A stretch of 64,000 nucleotides of DNA, taken from REEB95 sp035934995 (GTDB lineage Bacteria; Pseudomonadota; Alphaproteobacteria; ATCC43930; CGMCC-115725). A program made the translations under genes and the position numbers. The notes under the pieces were generated by a model, which was not told where the DNA came from, did no database searches, and saw only the letters and a list, made by a program, of their open reading frames with translations. Of the stretch, positions 7,311 to 16,294 are shown in pieces. Numbering within the stretch: position 1 is the stretch's first letter; the number at the start of each line of letters is the position of its first letter. The DNA lies in contig DASYXI010000037.1 in assembly GCA_035934995.1 (NCBI GenBank), forward strand, positions 77,876-141,875, read 5' to 3'.

Positions 7311-7319
7311 GATTTGTCC

Positions 7320-8231
7320 TTAAACGCCGCTAATCGCCGCGCCAAAAATATCTGCGTTCTCACGGTTATTGTACCGGAATTGAAATTCCGCGACGTAGAG
7401 CGGCAGATATTTTGGGCTGACCTTGTGGAACGTGCCGACTATGCCGCGCTTAACGAGCGACCAGAAGCCCTCGATTGTTTGGGTATGAACCGCTCCCACA
7501 ACGTATTCGCCCTTCGCGTGATCGACGGCGGCGTGTTGCGGAAATTCTTTATGCAAATACTTGTACGCAACCCACTTGTCGGTGCAGAGCAGACTAACCT
7601 TCGTCGAGACGGTTTCGCGGATAAAACTAGTCAAGGTATCGGCGCGGACATTATCGACGACGCGGGCGACGACGTTCCCTTTGCGACTTACAGCACCCGC
7701 GACGACAGCCTTACCAGCACCACCCGTGCCACCACTCCCATCACCGCGCTTATCCTTGTGCCGATTCTTGGCTTTGCCGCCGACGAAAGTTTCATCGACT
7801 TCTACGATGCCCATGAGTTTCTTGAAGTCCTTGTCGATCAGCCCGGCACGGATGCGGTGGCACATATAGAGGGACGTTTCGTAGGAGCCGTAGCCAAGCG
7901 TCCGATGGACCTGCAAGGCGCTGACGCCTTTCTTGCTGGTCAGCATCATGTGAATGACGCGGAACCAGTCGCGGAGCGGCTTGTTGGTGTTCTCGAAGAT
8001 CGTGCCGACCAGATGGGAGAAGCGGTAAGCCCCGCCCTCGCGGCAATCGGGACACTCCCAATGCCACTTGCGGGTTTTGAGGTCATAGACGCGCTCAGAG
8101 CCGCAACGCGGACACCGGACGCCATTGGGCCAGCGATGGCCGACCAGATAGGCGCAGCAGGCATCCTCGTCGGGAAACGCCTTTTCCCACTGGGCGATGG
8201 TCATTTGGTGGATCGTCTTTTTATGGGCCAT
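7320..8231 (-). CDS. IS1595-family (ISXO2-like) transposase
   Basis: A 303-residue transposase. The N-terminal zinc ribbon has CPRCGS and CPDC (about residues 40-65), after the usual FPDEDACCAYL opening. The ISXO2-type DDE domain follows: first Asp in GIVEVDETFVGGKAKN, second in LLCTDKWVAYKYL, Glu in TQTIEGFWSLVKR, ending with YVAEFQFRYNNRE. The length is typical and no catalytic residue is missing. It starts 35 bases inside the right inverted repeat of the element at 6378-8300 and is followed by the passenger gene. It should act on the 35-bp ends. Confidence 0.95.
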   Translation of the reverse strand: MAHKKTIHQMTIAQWEKAFPDEDACCAYLVGHRWPNGVRCPRCGSERVYDLKTRKWHWECPDCREGGAYRFSHLVGTIFENTNKPLRDWFRVIHMMLTSKKGVSALQVHRTLGYGSYETSLYMCHRIRAGLIDKDFKKLMGIVEVDETFVGGKAKNRHKDKRGDGSGGTGGAGKAVVAGAVSRKGNVVARVVDNVRADTLTSFIRETVSTKVSLLCTDKWVAYKYLHKEFPQHAAVDHAKGEYVVGAVHTQTIEGFWSLVKRGIVGTFHKVSPKYLPLYVAEFQFRYNNRENADIFGAAISGV

Positions 8232-8317
8232 AGCGACTCTCCTATCGATGAGGAAAGCCTACCATGCTAAAATCAATCCGTCAAGTAGCAGATAATCGCC
8301 CTAAATCGGACAGCACC

Positions 8318-8325
8318 ATCCGGTC
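8318..8325. repeat. Right 8-bp target duplication of the outer element
   Basis: ATCCGGTC directly follows the right terminal repeat, matching 3687-3694 exactly. Confidence 0.9.
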
Positions 8326-8357
8326 TGATAGGCTATGAAATTCAGATACTTAAAGAT

Positions 8358-8390
8358 ACGCCCGCCGGCACCCGCCGCGCGGGCGTTTTC
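8358..8390 (+). terminator. Rho-independent terminator upstream of the terminase gene
   Basis: The perfect stem ACGCCCGC (8358-8365) / GCGGGCGT (8379-8386) is followed by UUUUC. It stops plus-strand transcription between the end of the mobile element and the terminase gene, so that gene needs its own promoter or is silent. Such hairpins are common between phage modules. Confidence 0.75.
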
Positions 8391-8415
8391 ATTTCTGCGC
8401 CAGGCGCGAAACCCC

Positions 8416-9030
8416 ATGCACCTCCGCATCCAGCAATTCGTCCGCGAATATCTGGTCGATCTGAACGCGGCGGCGGCTGCGCGCCGGTGCGGCTATCCCG
8501 CGCACGCCGCGCGCGTGCGCGGCTCCAAGCTGATGGCACGCAAGGACGTCCAGGCGGCGGTGCGGCAGGCAATGGCCGAACGTGCCGCGCGCACCGGCAT
8601 CACCGCCGATCGCGTCATTCAGGAATACGCCCGTATCGCCTTCGCCGACGCGCGCGACTACTACGATTGGGGGCCGTGGGGCGTGAAGCTCCGGCCGGCG
8701 CGGTCTCTCGACGACGATGCCGCTGCGGCGGTGCGGATCGTCCGGCGCGGCCGGCGCAAGGGACCGCCGTTGACCTATCTGCATCTGCACGACAAGCACC
8801 GCGCCCTCAAGATTCTGGCGCGCCATCTCGGCCTTTGGACCGACCGTCGCCAGACCTATCGCCTGGGACCGGACGCACGAACGGACGATCTGGCGGCGGG
8901 TGCCCGCGCCGGCCGCGAGGCGCGCGCGATCCTGCGTGATCACGTCGAAGCCAAAGACGAGGAGCTTGCGCAGCTCGCGCGCGAGGTGGAAGCGGCGTGG
9001 AAAGAGACTTTCCGAAACAGGGAATCGTAG
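8416..9030 (+). CDS. Orphan phage terminase small subunit
   Basis: A 204-residue protein starting MHLRIQQFVREY at 8416. The frame is open upstream, but that part covers the terminator hairpin and is unlikely to be translated. Residues 1-60 form the DNA-binding part typical of Terminase_2 small subunits (QFVREYLVDLNAAAAARRCG, ARVRGSKLMARKDVQAAVRQ), then ERAARTGITADRVIQEYARIAFADARDYYDWG. In phages the small subunit recognises the packaging site and recruits the large subunit. No large subunit, portal or other phage gene is in the window, so this is a prophage remnant or a captured gene. The coding frame looks intact. Confidence 0.8.
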   Translation: MHLRIQQFVREYLVDLNAAAAARRCGYPAHAARVRGSKLMARKDVQAAVRQAMAERAARTGITADRVIQEYARIAFADARDYYDWGPWGVKLRPARSLDDDAAAAVRIVRRGRRKGPPLTYLHLHDKHRALKILARHLGLWTDRRQTYRLGPDARTDDLAAGARAGREARAILRDHVEAKDEELAQLAREVEAAWKETFRNRES

Positions 9031-9037
9031 AAGGTCG

Positions 9038-9913
9038 TCAATTCCCAACGGATGTGATCAAGAGCTTTTTAAGCCGGCCTGATTTACTCGTCATTTTGAA
9101 CGCGGTGAACGCAACTGCACTTTGTGCGTCCCATTTATCCTGAGCAGTCTGCATCAAACTCTGAGTTAGTGCGAGAATGCTTATAGCGTCACGACAGGTT
9201 TCCGCGAGTTCAAAAGGTATTGGTCTATGCAGGTCCGGCAGATAGATACGGCCTTTGTACGTATTCACGTTATAGCTTGAAACGTGGCCGCTCAGCTTTT
9301 CCGTGTGTTCGGCACGTTCGGTTACGTCAATATAGTCAAACGTCTCTCGATCAAGTGGGTGACCAATTCGAAACGCTTCTCCTGAACCGATACGTGCGGT
9401 CACTACCGCCTGCGACGCGGTTTCGGACCAAACGATCGGTCGATGCATATTCTTGATCGCAACTTCTGTTTTTTCCGTGAGCGAGTCCAACTTCGCTTGT
9501 GGCGGAATGAAGAGTCCCGTTTGCTGTCCCCTGTATTCGTCGTACTGTTTTTGTAACGTCTTGTTGTAGTCGACGTGGAATCCGAGCGTCTCCGAGATGA
9601 CATAGTCGTATGCTGAGGTAACTAGGTTACCCAGCACTGAGTCATGAGGTGCGGCTAGCGCCATGAATGTCGCAACAACAATTACATCTATTTTCCAGCT
9701 TCCGTCCGCGGGTGGTACGGCGAATATTTTGGCGCCTTCGAGCGATGGCGCCTGAGTGATGATCTCACCGTTATTTAGGATGAGATGTGTGGTAAGCGCG
9801 AGGGATCGCTCGAAACCTATTAACGCCTGCGCCACGTCATAGAAATCGATCGCGTGATCGTCGGAGTCCGCGCCCGAATACGATAGCGTGAATATCAAAT
9901 CGCGAGACGGCAC
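9038..9913 (-). CDS. Hypothetical protein, conserved in alphaproteobacteria
   Basis: A 291-residue protein starting at a GTG (9913) with GAGG six bases upstream. The composition is that of a real soluble protein, with motifs IDFYDVAQALIGFERSLAL, DYVISETLGFHVDYNK, IKNMHRPIVWSE and VSSYNVNTYKGRIYLPD. I have the impression of an uncharacterised family spread among rhizobial genomes with the same IDFYDxxQALxGFxRSLAL opening, but I cannot name a function. It converges on the terminase gene with a gap of seven bases. Base composition is less GC-rich than the neighbouring housekeeping genes, in line with an accessory region. Confidence 0.7.
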   Translation of the reverse strand: MPSRDLIFTLSYSGADSDDHAIDFYDVAQALIGFERSLALTTHLILNNGEIITQAPSLEGAKIFAVPPADGSWKIDVIVVATFMALAAPHDSVLGNLVTSAYDYVISETLGFHVDYNKTLQKQYDEYRGQQTGLFIPPQAKLDSLTEKTEVAIKNMHRPIVWSETASQAVVTARIGSGEAFRIGHPLDRETFDYIDVTERAEHTEKLSGHVSSYNVNTYKGRIYLPDLHRPIPFELAETCRDAISILALTQSLMQTAQDKWDAQSAVAFTAFKMTSKSGRLKKLLITSVGN

Positions 9914-10159
9914 TTAATTCCTCAACTTATGCGTGTATTAAAAAAACTGAGGTTACGCATTCTCCGTACCGAGGCAAGGAATTGTTGTTAATGTACTGGC
10001 TCCCTTGCTTTCCCGCCCGGTTTCCCCTATCTAAAGCCCACTTTTCAACAACCCACACGCGGGGTTTGGCTCTCGTCCCGCATCAAGGACGAGGTGCCGT
10101 TCCGGTGCTGGCCCAAAAGGCCGGTTCACATGCCCCGCGGCGGACTAACCGGAGAAAGG

Positions 10160-10951
<792 letters not shown>

Positions 10952-10969
10952 ATTGCAATTGCAGATACC

Positions 10970-11040
10970 GTCATGCCCGGCCTTGTGCCGGGCATCCACG
11001 CCGTCAAGACGTGGATGGCCGGGTCAAGCCCGGCCATGAC
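10970..11040. repeat. Intergenic palindromic repeat, copy 1
   Basis: A 71-bp imperfect palindrome framed by GTCATGCCCGGC and GGCCATGAC, with inner arms GCATCCACG and CGTGGATG. Closely similar units lie at 53166-53236 and 55841-55915. It sits between rpsB and tsf, where a folded RNA could tune the ratio of S2 to EF-Ts. Repeats with this look (GTCATGCCCGGCCTTG...) are scattered in many alphaproteobacterial genomes. Confidence 0.85.
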
Positions 11041-11063
11041 ACAAGACTTAAGGAGACGACACC

Positions 11064-11990
11064 ATGGCTGAAGTCACCGCCGCGCTGGTAAAGGACCTGC
11101 GCGAAAAAACCGGCGCCGGCATGATGGATTGCAAGCGCGCCTTGGCTGAAACGCAGGGCGATCTCGAAGGCGCGGTCGATTGGCTGCGCAAGAAGGGTCT
11201 CGCCGCCGCGGCGAAGAAGGCCGGCCGTGTCGCCAGCGAAGGCTTGGTCGGCGTCGCGGTCAAGGGCAACGCGGGCGCGCTGGTCGAAGTCAACGCCGAG
11301 ACCGATTTCGTCGCGCGCAACGAGATGTTCCAGAACTACGTCCGCACCGTGGCGCAGATCGCGCTCGACAAAGGCGACGACATCGAGGCGCTCAAGGCCG
11401 CGCCGTTCCCGGGTAGCGGGCGAACCGTCGGCGAAGAGCTGACGCACATGATCGCCACCATCGGCGAGAACATGAATCTGCGTCGTGCCAAGCGGCTTGC
11501 CGTGACGAAGGGCGTGGTCGCCGCCTACATGCATTCGGCGCTCGCGCCGGGCCTCGGCAAGATCGGCGTGCTGGTCGCGCTCGAATCGGGCGCGCCGGCC
11601 GACAAGCTTCATCCCCACGGCCGCAACCTGGCGATGCACGTCGCTGCCGCCAATCCGCACTACCTCGATACCGCTTCGGTCGATGCCAAGGACCTCGCGC
11701 GCGAGCGCGATGTGCTGCGCGAGCAGGCCAAGGCCTCGGGCAAGGCTGAGAATATTATCGACAAGATGGTCGAAGGCCGGCTCAAGAAGTTCTACGAGGA
11801 CACCGTCCTGCACGAGCAGGTTTATGTCGTCGACGGCGAGAGCCGGATTTCCAAGGTTATCGAGTCGGTCGCCAAGGACTCGGGCGCGCCGCTCAAACTC
11901 GCCGGATTCGCGCGCTTTGCGCTGGGCGAGGGCATCGAGAAAGAAGCCACCGATTTCGCCGCCGAGGTCGCCGCCGTCGCCAAGCGGTGA
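11064..11990 (+). CDS. tsf: Elongation factor Ts
   Basis: A 308-residue EF-Ts with AAGGAG upstream. The N-terminal UBA-like domain shows VKDLREKTGAGMMDCKRALAE, and the conserved TDFVARNEMFQ loop that pushes into EF-Tu follows at about residues 80-90. The dimerisation domain includes MHVAAANPHYLD, and the end matches the family (VARFALGEGIEKE-type). It releases GDP from EF-Tu in the cytoplasm. Separated from rpsB by the palindromic repeat but in the usual order. Confidence 0.97.
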   Translation: MAEVTAALVKDLREKTGAGMMDCKRALAETQGDLEGAVDWLRKKGLAAAAKKAGRVASEGLVGVAVKGNAGALVEVNAETDFVARNEMFQNYVRTVAQIALDKGDDIEALKAAPFPGSGRTVGEELTHMIATIGENMNLRRAKRLAVTKGVVAAYMHSALAPGLGKIGVLVALESGAPADKLHPHGRNLAMHVAAANPHYLDTASVDAKDLARERDVLREQAKASGKAENIIDKMVEGRLKKFYEDTVLHEQVYVVDGESRISKVIESVAKDSGAPLKLAGFARFALGEGIEKEATDFAAEVAAVAKR

Positions 11991-12004
11991 ACGCTCCATT
12001 TTGA

Positions 12005-12082
12005 CCCTCGCCCCCTGAAAGGGGGAGAGGGCAGGGTGAGGGGCGTTTTCTCCGTGGTCTTCGTGCCTCCGTGGTGAAACGT
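12005..12082. repeat. Intergenic hairpin and repeat-like sequence between tsf and pyrH
   Basis: CCCTCGCCCCC and GGGGGAGAGGG (12005-12031) form a hairpin with one mismatch and a TGAAA loop. A second G-rich block and the phrase TCCGTGGTCTTCGTGCCTCC follow; this wording is common in dispersed intergenic repeats of many bacteria. It may act as a weak terminator after tsf (TTTTC at 12045-12049). Confidence 0.55.
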
Positions 12083-12159
12083 TCCCTATTGCTTATCCCC
12101 ACGGCACGGTTGATGTATGATCCGCGCCGTCCGAAAGAACGGTGTGAGAGCCTTGAACC

Positions 12160-12909
12160 ATGGCCGCTGAACCCGCCCGGGCCGTCGCGCCTGCCGCCAA
12201 ATTCCGCCGCGTCCTGCTGAAGCTGTCGGGCGAGGCGCTGATGGGCGATCAGGGCTATGGCCTCGATCCCAAGATCGTCCAGCGCCTGGCCGCCGAGGTG
12301 AAATCGGTCCATGCCATGGGCGTTCAGGTCGCCTTGGTGATCGGCGGCGGCAACATCTTCCGCGGTCTGACAGGCGAAGGCGCCGGCATCGACCGCGCCA
12401 CCGGCGACTACATGGGAATGCTCGCCACCATCATCAATTCGCTCGCCATGCAATCGGCGCTCGAGCGCATGGGCGTGCCGACGCGCGTGCAGTCGGCGAT
12501 CTCGATGCAGGCGGTGTGCGAGCCGTATATAAGGCGTCGCGCCATCCGCCACATGGAGAAGGGCCGCGTCGTCATCTTCGCCGCCGGCACCGGCAATCCA
12601 TTCTTCACCACCGACACGGCGGCGGCGTTGCGCGCCTCCGAGACCGAGTGCCAGGCGCTGTTGAAGGCGACCAAGGTCGACGGCGTCTACACCGCCGATC
12701 CGAACAAGGACAAAAAGGCATCGCGCTTCGAGCGGCTCAGCTATCACGACGTGTTGTCGAAGGATTTGCAGGTGATGGACGCCGCCGCGGTGTCGCTGGC
12801 GCGCGAAAATCATATCCCGATCCTCGTCTTCTCCATCCATCAGCCGGGCTCGCTCGCCGACGCCGTCACGGGCAAGGGCCGCTTTACCGTCATCGAGGAA
12901 ACGCCGTGA
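12160..12909 (+). CDS. pyrH: UMP kinase
   Basis: A 249-residue amino-acid-kinase-fold enzyme that phosphorylates UMP to UDP with ATP. Motifs seen: RVLLKLSGEALMGDQGYG (phosphate binding), VIGGGNIFRG, GDYMGMLATIINSLAMQ and GTGNPFFTTDTAAALRA (nucleotide binding), then TKVDGVYTADPNKD. A short N-terminal extension of about 12 residues (AAEPARAVAPAA) precedes the core; a later start is possible. It overlaps frr by four bases, so the two are co-translated. Confidence 0.97.
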   Translation: MAAEPARAVAPAAKFRRVLLKLSGEALMGDQGYGLDPKIVQRLAAEVKSVHAMGVQVALVIGGGNIFRGLTGEGAGIDRATGDYMGMLATIINSLAMQSALERMGVPTRVQSAISMQAVCEPYIRRRAIRHMEKGRVVIFAAGTGNPFFTTDTAAALRASETECQALLKATKVDGVYTADPNKDKKASRFERLSYHDVLSKDLQVMDAAAVSLARENHIPILVFSIHQPGSLADAVTGKGRFTVIEETP

Positions 12910-13466
12910 GCGAAGATCCGATTGTCAGCGCCCTGCGCAAGCGCATGGACGGCGCCCTCGAAGTGCTGCGCAAGGAATTCGCCGGGCTCCGCACCGGCCG
13001 TGCTTCGCCGAGCCTGCTCGATCCGGTGCGCGTCGACGGCTATGGTCAGTCGATGCCGATGAACCAGGTCGGCTCGGTCAGCGCCCCCGAACCGCGCCTT
13101 ATCGTCGTGCAGGTGTGGGACAAGGGCCTCGTCAAGGCGGTGGAGAAGGCGATCCGCGAAGCCAATCTCGGCTTGAATCCGCAAATCGACGGTCAGCTCG
13201 TGCGGGTGCCGGTGCCCGATCTGAGCGAAGAGCGGCGCAAGGAAATGACCAAGGTGACCGCGCGCTACGCCGAGCAGGCGCGCGTGGCCGTCAGAAACGT
13301 TCGGCGCGAGGGGCTCGACGGGCTCAAGAAGCAGGAAAAAGACAGCAAGATCTCGGAGGATCAGCACCGCAAGCTCGACAAGGACATCCAAGGCCTGACC
13401 GACGGGACGATCAAGCGCGTCGACGAGATGCTCCATCAAAAAGACAAAGAAATCCTGCAAGTGTAG
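12906..13466 (+). CDS. frr: Ribosome recycling factor
   Basis: A 186-residue RRF starting at the GTG at 12906, which overlaps the pyrH stop (GTGA). Conserved blocks: KRMDGALEVLRKEFAGLRTGRA, RLIVVQVWDKGLVKAVEKAI, GLNPQIDGQLVRVPVPDLSEERRKEM and EQARVAVRNVRREGLDGLKK. With EF-G it splits the post-termination ribosome. Length equals the family norm. The start was chosen by homology and overlap, since the frame is open upstream. Confidence 0.97.
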   Translation: MSEDPIVSALRKRMDGALEVLRKEFAGLRTGRASPSLLDPVRVDGYGQSMPMNQVGSVSAPEPRLIVVQVWDKGLVKAVEKAIREANLGLNPQIDGQLVRVPVPDLSEERRKEMTKVTARYAEQARVAVRNVRREGLDGLKKQEKDSKISEDQHRKLDKDIQGLTDGTIKRVDEMLHQKDKEILQV

Positions 13467-13475
13467 TTCTCGACA

Positions 13476-14196
<721 letters not shown>

Positions 14197-14210
<14 letters not shown>

Positions 14211-15003
14211 CGCGAACGTTCTGACGCTCCGCATCGTCTCCGCGCTGGTGCTGATGCCGCCGGCGCTCGCCGCCGTGTGGTACGGCTGGCCGTGGTTGCC
14301 GGCGCTCGTCGCCGCCGCGGCGGCCGGCATGGGCGTCGAATGGGCGCGGCTGGTGAATGGTGGACCGGAACCGCGCCGCGCGCTCATCGTCGCCACGCCC
14401 TTGGCCGCATCGGTCCTTGCCGCGTTCGCTTATCCGGCCGCCGCCTGCGCGGTCGCGGTGATGGGCGCGGCCACGGTCGGCGCGCAAGCGGTCGGACGCA
14501 CCGCGCCGGCGCCGCTCTGGGCGGCGGGCGGGACGTTGTGGCTGGCGCTCGGCTGCGTCGGCTTTCTGTGGAGCGCCATGACCGGCGGCCGCGCCACGAC
14601 GCTCTGGCTGCTGATCCTCGTCTGGGCGGTCGACATCGCCGCCTACGCGGTCGGCCGCGCGATCGGCGGACCCAAGCTCGCGCCCGCTCTGTCGCCGAAC
14701 AAGACCTGGGCCGGCTTTGTCGGCGGACTCGTCGGCGCCGGTCTCGTCGGTTGCGGCGCGGCCGCGCTGACCGACGGTGTGGCGGCGGTCGTGGTGCCGG
14801 CGAGCGTGTTGCTCGGCGTCGCGGCGCAACTCGGCGACCTCGTCGAATCCGCGGCCAAGCGACGCTTCGACGTCAAGGATACGGGCGGCCTCATTCCCGG
14901 TCATGGCGGCGTGTTGGATCGGCTCGACAGCCTGTTGGCCGCATCCCTGACCCTGGCGGTCCTGATCCTGGTGACCGGCGTGACGCCGCTGCAATGGCAC
15001 TAG
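14197..15003 (+). CDS. cdsA: Phosphatidate cytidylyltransferase
   Basis: A 268-residue integral membrane enzyme with about seven hydrophobic helices. The CDS signature is near the C-terminus: ESAAKRRFDVKDTGGLIPGH, then GGVLDRLDSLLAA. It makes CDP-diacylglycerol from phosphatidate and CTP. The best start is the TTG at 14197, inside the end of uppS, giving coupled translation; no ATG is available nearby. Downstream, where dxr is commonly found in related clusters, there are only 112 bases before rseP, including a weak GGCC hairpin with a T run (15052-15076). Confidence 0.93.
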
Positions 15004-15115
15004 TTCGTCCGGGGCCGAGTCGGTCACAGGGGCGCATTGCCGCGCTTTTAAGGCCTGTTTTTGGCCGTTTTTTGCTAAGGTAACCGCCGTTCGGGGTCGC
15101 GGGAGTGCGGTTTTC

Positions 15116-16255
15116 ATGGGTTTCCTGAGCGGTGGCATCGGCTACGTGGTGCCGTTTCTCGTCGTTTTGACGGTTCTCGTCTTCGTCCACGAGCTCGGCC
15201 ACTATTTGGTCGCGCGCTGGAACAAGGTGCGGATCGAGACCTTTTCGATCGGCTTCGGCCCCGAGCTTTTCGGCTGGACCGACCGTGTCGGGACGCGCTG
15301 GAAGGTGAGCGCGGTGCCGCTCGGCGGCTACGTCAAGATGTTCGGCGATGCCGATCCCGCCTCGATGGCGGCGCCCGACGAGCAGCTCGCTGCCATGACC
15401 GACGCCGAAAAGGCGGTGTCGTTCCACCACAAGCGGCTGATGCAGCGCGTCGCCGTCGTCTCCGCCGGCCCGGCGGCCAATTTCGTTTTCACGCTGGTGG
15501 CGCTGGCGGCGTTGTTCGCGACCATCGGTCAGCCGTTCACGCCGCCGCAAATCGGCAAGGTGCAGGCCGGCAGTGCCGCCGCCGCGGGCGGCCTCTTGCC
15601 CGGCGACACGATCGTCGGCATCGACGGAGCGGCGATCCGCCGCTTCGAGGACATTCAGCAGGCGGTTCGGCTCGACACGGGCAAGCCGCTGGCGATCACC
15701 GTCCAACGCAGCGGCAAGGATCTGACCTTGTCGATCACGCCGCGCGTGACCACCGTCACCGATCGGTTCGGCTACGACCATCGCTTTCCGTTGCTCGGCA
15801 TCGAGCGCCAGGGCGTCAACTATGTCCGCCGTAATCCGGTCGATGCGGTTTGGCGCGCCGGACAGGAAACCGGCAATCTCATCACCGGCACGCTGACGGC
15901 GGTCTGGCAGATGATCATCGGCGCGCGGCCGGCCGACGAAATCGGCGGCCCGCTGCGCATCGCCCAGATGTCGGGCGAGGTCGCGCAAGGCGGCGCGGTC
16001 GCGCTGCTGTGGTTCATGGCGGTGCTCTCGGTCAACCTCGGATTGATCAATCTGTTTCCGATTCCGGTGCTCGATGGCGGCCATCTGCTGTTCTACGCCG
16101 CCGAGGCGCTCCGTGGCCGGCCGCTCGGGCCGCGGGCGCAGGAGTACGGTTTTCGACTGGGATTGGCGTTGGTGTTGACGTTGATGGTCTTCGCCACGTG
16201 GAACGATCTCGTGCATATCGGCATCCTCAAGTTCTTGAAGGGCTTCGGGACTTGA
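15116..16255 (+). CDS. rseP: Site-2 zinc protease RseP
   Basis: A 379-residue intramembrane metalloprotease. The zinc motif HELGH is in the first helix (about residues 25-29), PLGGYVKMFGD follows, a single PDZ-like domain spans roughly residues 130-210 (KVQAGSAAAAGGLLPGDTIVGIDG), and the last-helix motif NLGLINLFPIPVLDGGH supplies the third ligand. It cleaves anti-sigma factors and signal-peptide remnants in the inner membrane. Placed directly before bamA, as is usual, linking envelope stress with outer-membrane assembly. Confidence 0.95.
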   Translation: MGFLSGGIGYVVPFLVVLTVLVFVHELGHYLVARWNKVRIETFSIGFGPELFGWTDRVGTRWKVSAVPLGGYVKMFGDADPASMAAPDEQLAAMTDAEKAVSFHHKRLMQRVAVVSAGPAANFVFTLVALAALFATIGQPFTPPQIGKVQAGSAAAAGGLLPGDTIVGIDGAAIRRFEDIQQAVRLDTGKPLAITVQRSGKDLTLSITPRVTTVTDRFGYDHRFPLLGIERQGVNYVRRNPVDAVWRAGQETGNLITGTLTAVWQMIIGARPADEIGGPLRIAQMSGEVAQGGAVALLWFMAVLSVNLGLINLFPIPVLDGGHLLFYAAEALRGRPLGPRAQEYGFRLGLALVLTLMVFATWNDLVHIGILKFLKGFGT

Positions 16256-16294
16256 TGGTCGGCAGGTAGCGGCGTGAACGCGGAGGGGGGAGTC

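Larger units (their letters stand above)
6378..8300 (-). mobile_element. Complete IS1595-family insertion sequence with passenger gene
   Basis: The ends are 35-bp inverted repeats at 6378-6412 and 8266-8300, differing at two positions, both beginning GGCGATTATCTGC inward. The flanks are an exact 8-bp duplication, CTAAATCG, at 6370-6377 and 8301-8308, the size known for IS1595. At 1923 bp it is about twice a minimal ISXO2-type element because it carries a second gene (6462-7310) behind the transposase (7320-8231). It inserted into the right terminal region of the outer element, about 17 bases from that element's outer end. The near-identical ends and intact transposase suggest a recent event. 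Confidence 0.93.
3695..8317. mobile_element. Composite IS1-type transposon with cargo (nested IS1595 element inside)
   Basis: The left end (3695) reads GGTGCTGTCCGGTTTTG. The right end, read inward from 8317 on the minus strand, is GGTGCTGTCCGATTTAG: identical for the first 11 bases and 15 of the first 17. Both ends are flanked by ATCCGGTC (3687-3694 and 8318-8325). Between them lie a 292-residue cargo gene, a promoter/hairpin/tRNA-like stretch, an IS1-like transposase (5222-6112), a 67-residue membrane protein, and a complete IS1595-family element (6378-8300) that inserted later. Removing that insertion and its 8-bp duplication leaves an original element of 2692 bp, much larger than the roughly 0.8-1.2 kb usual for IS1 members, because of the cargo. 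The exact duplication implies the element arrived as a unit. Confidence 0.88.

Noticed and set aside
6327..8270. 647-codon plus-strand open frame across the IS1595 element
   Set aside because: Antisense to both element genes, no family resemblance; the minus-strand genes explain the DNA fully.
15052..15076. GGCC-loop-GGCC with T run as a terminator after cdsA
   Set aside because: Only four stem pairs; too weak to call.
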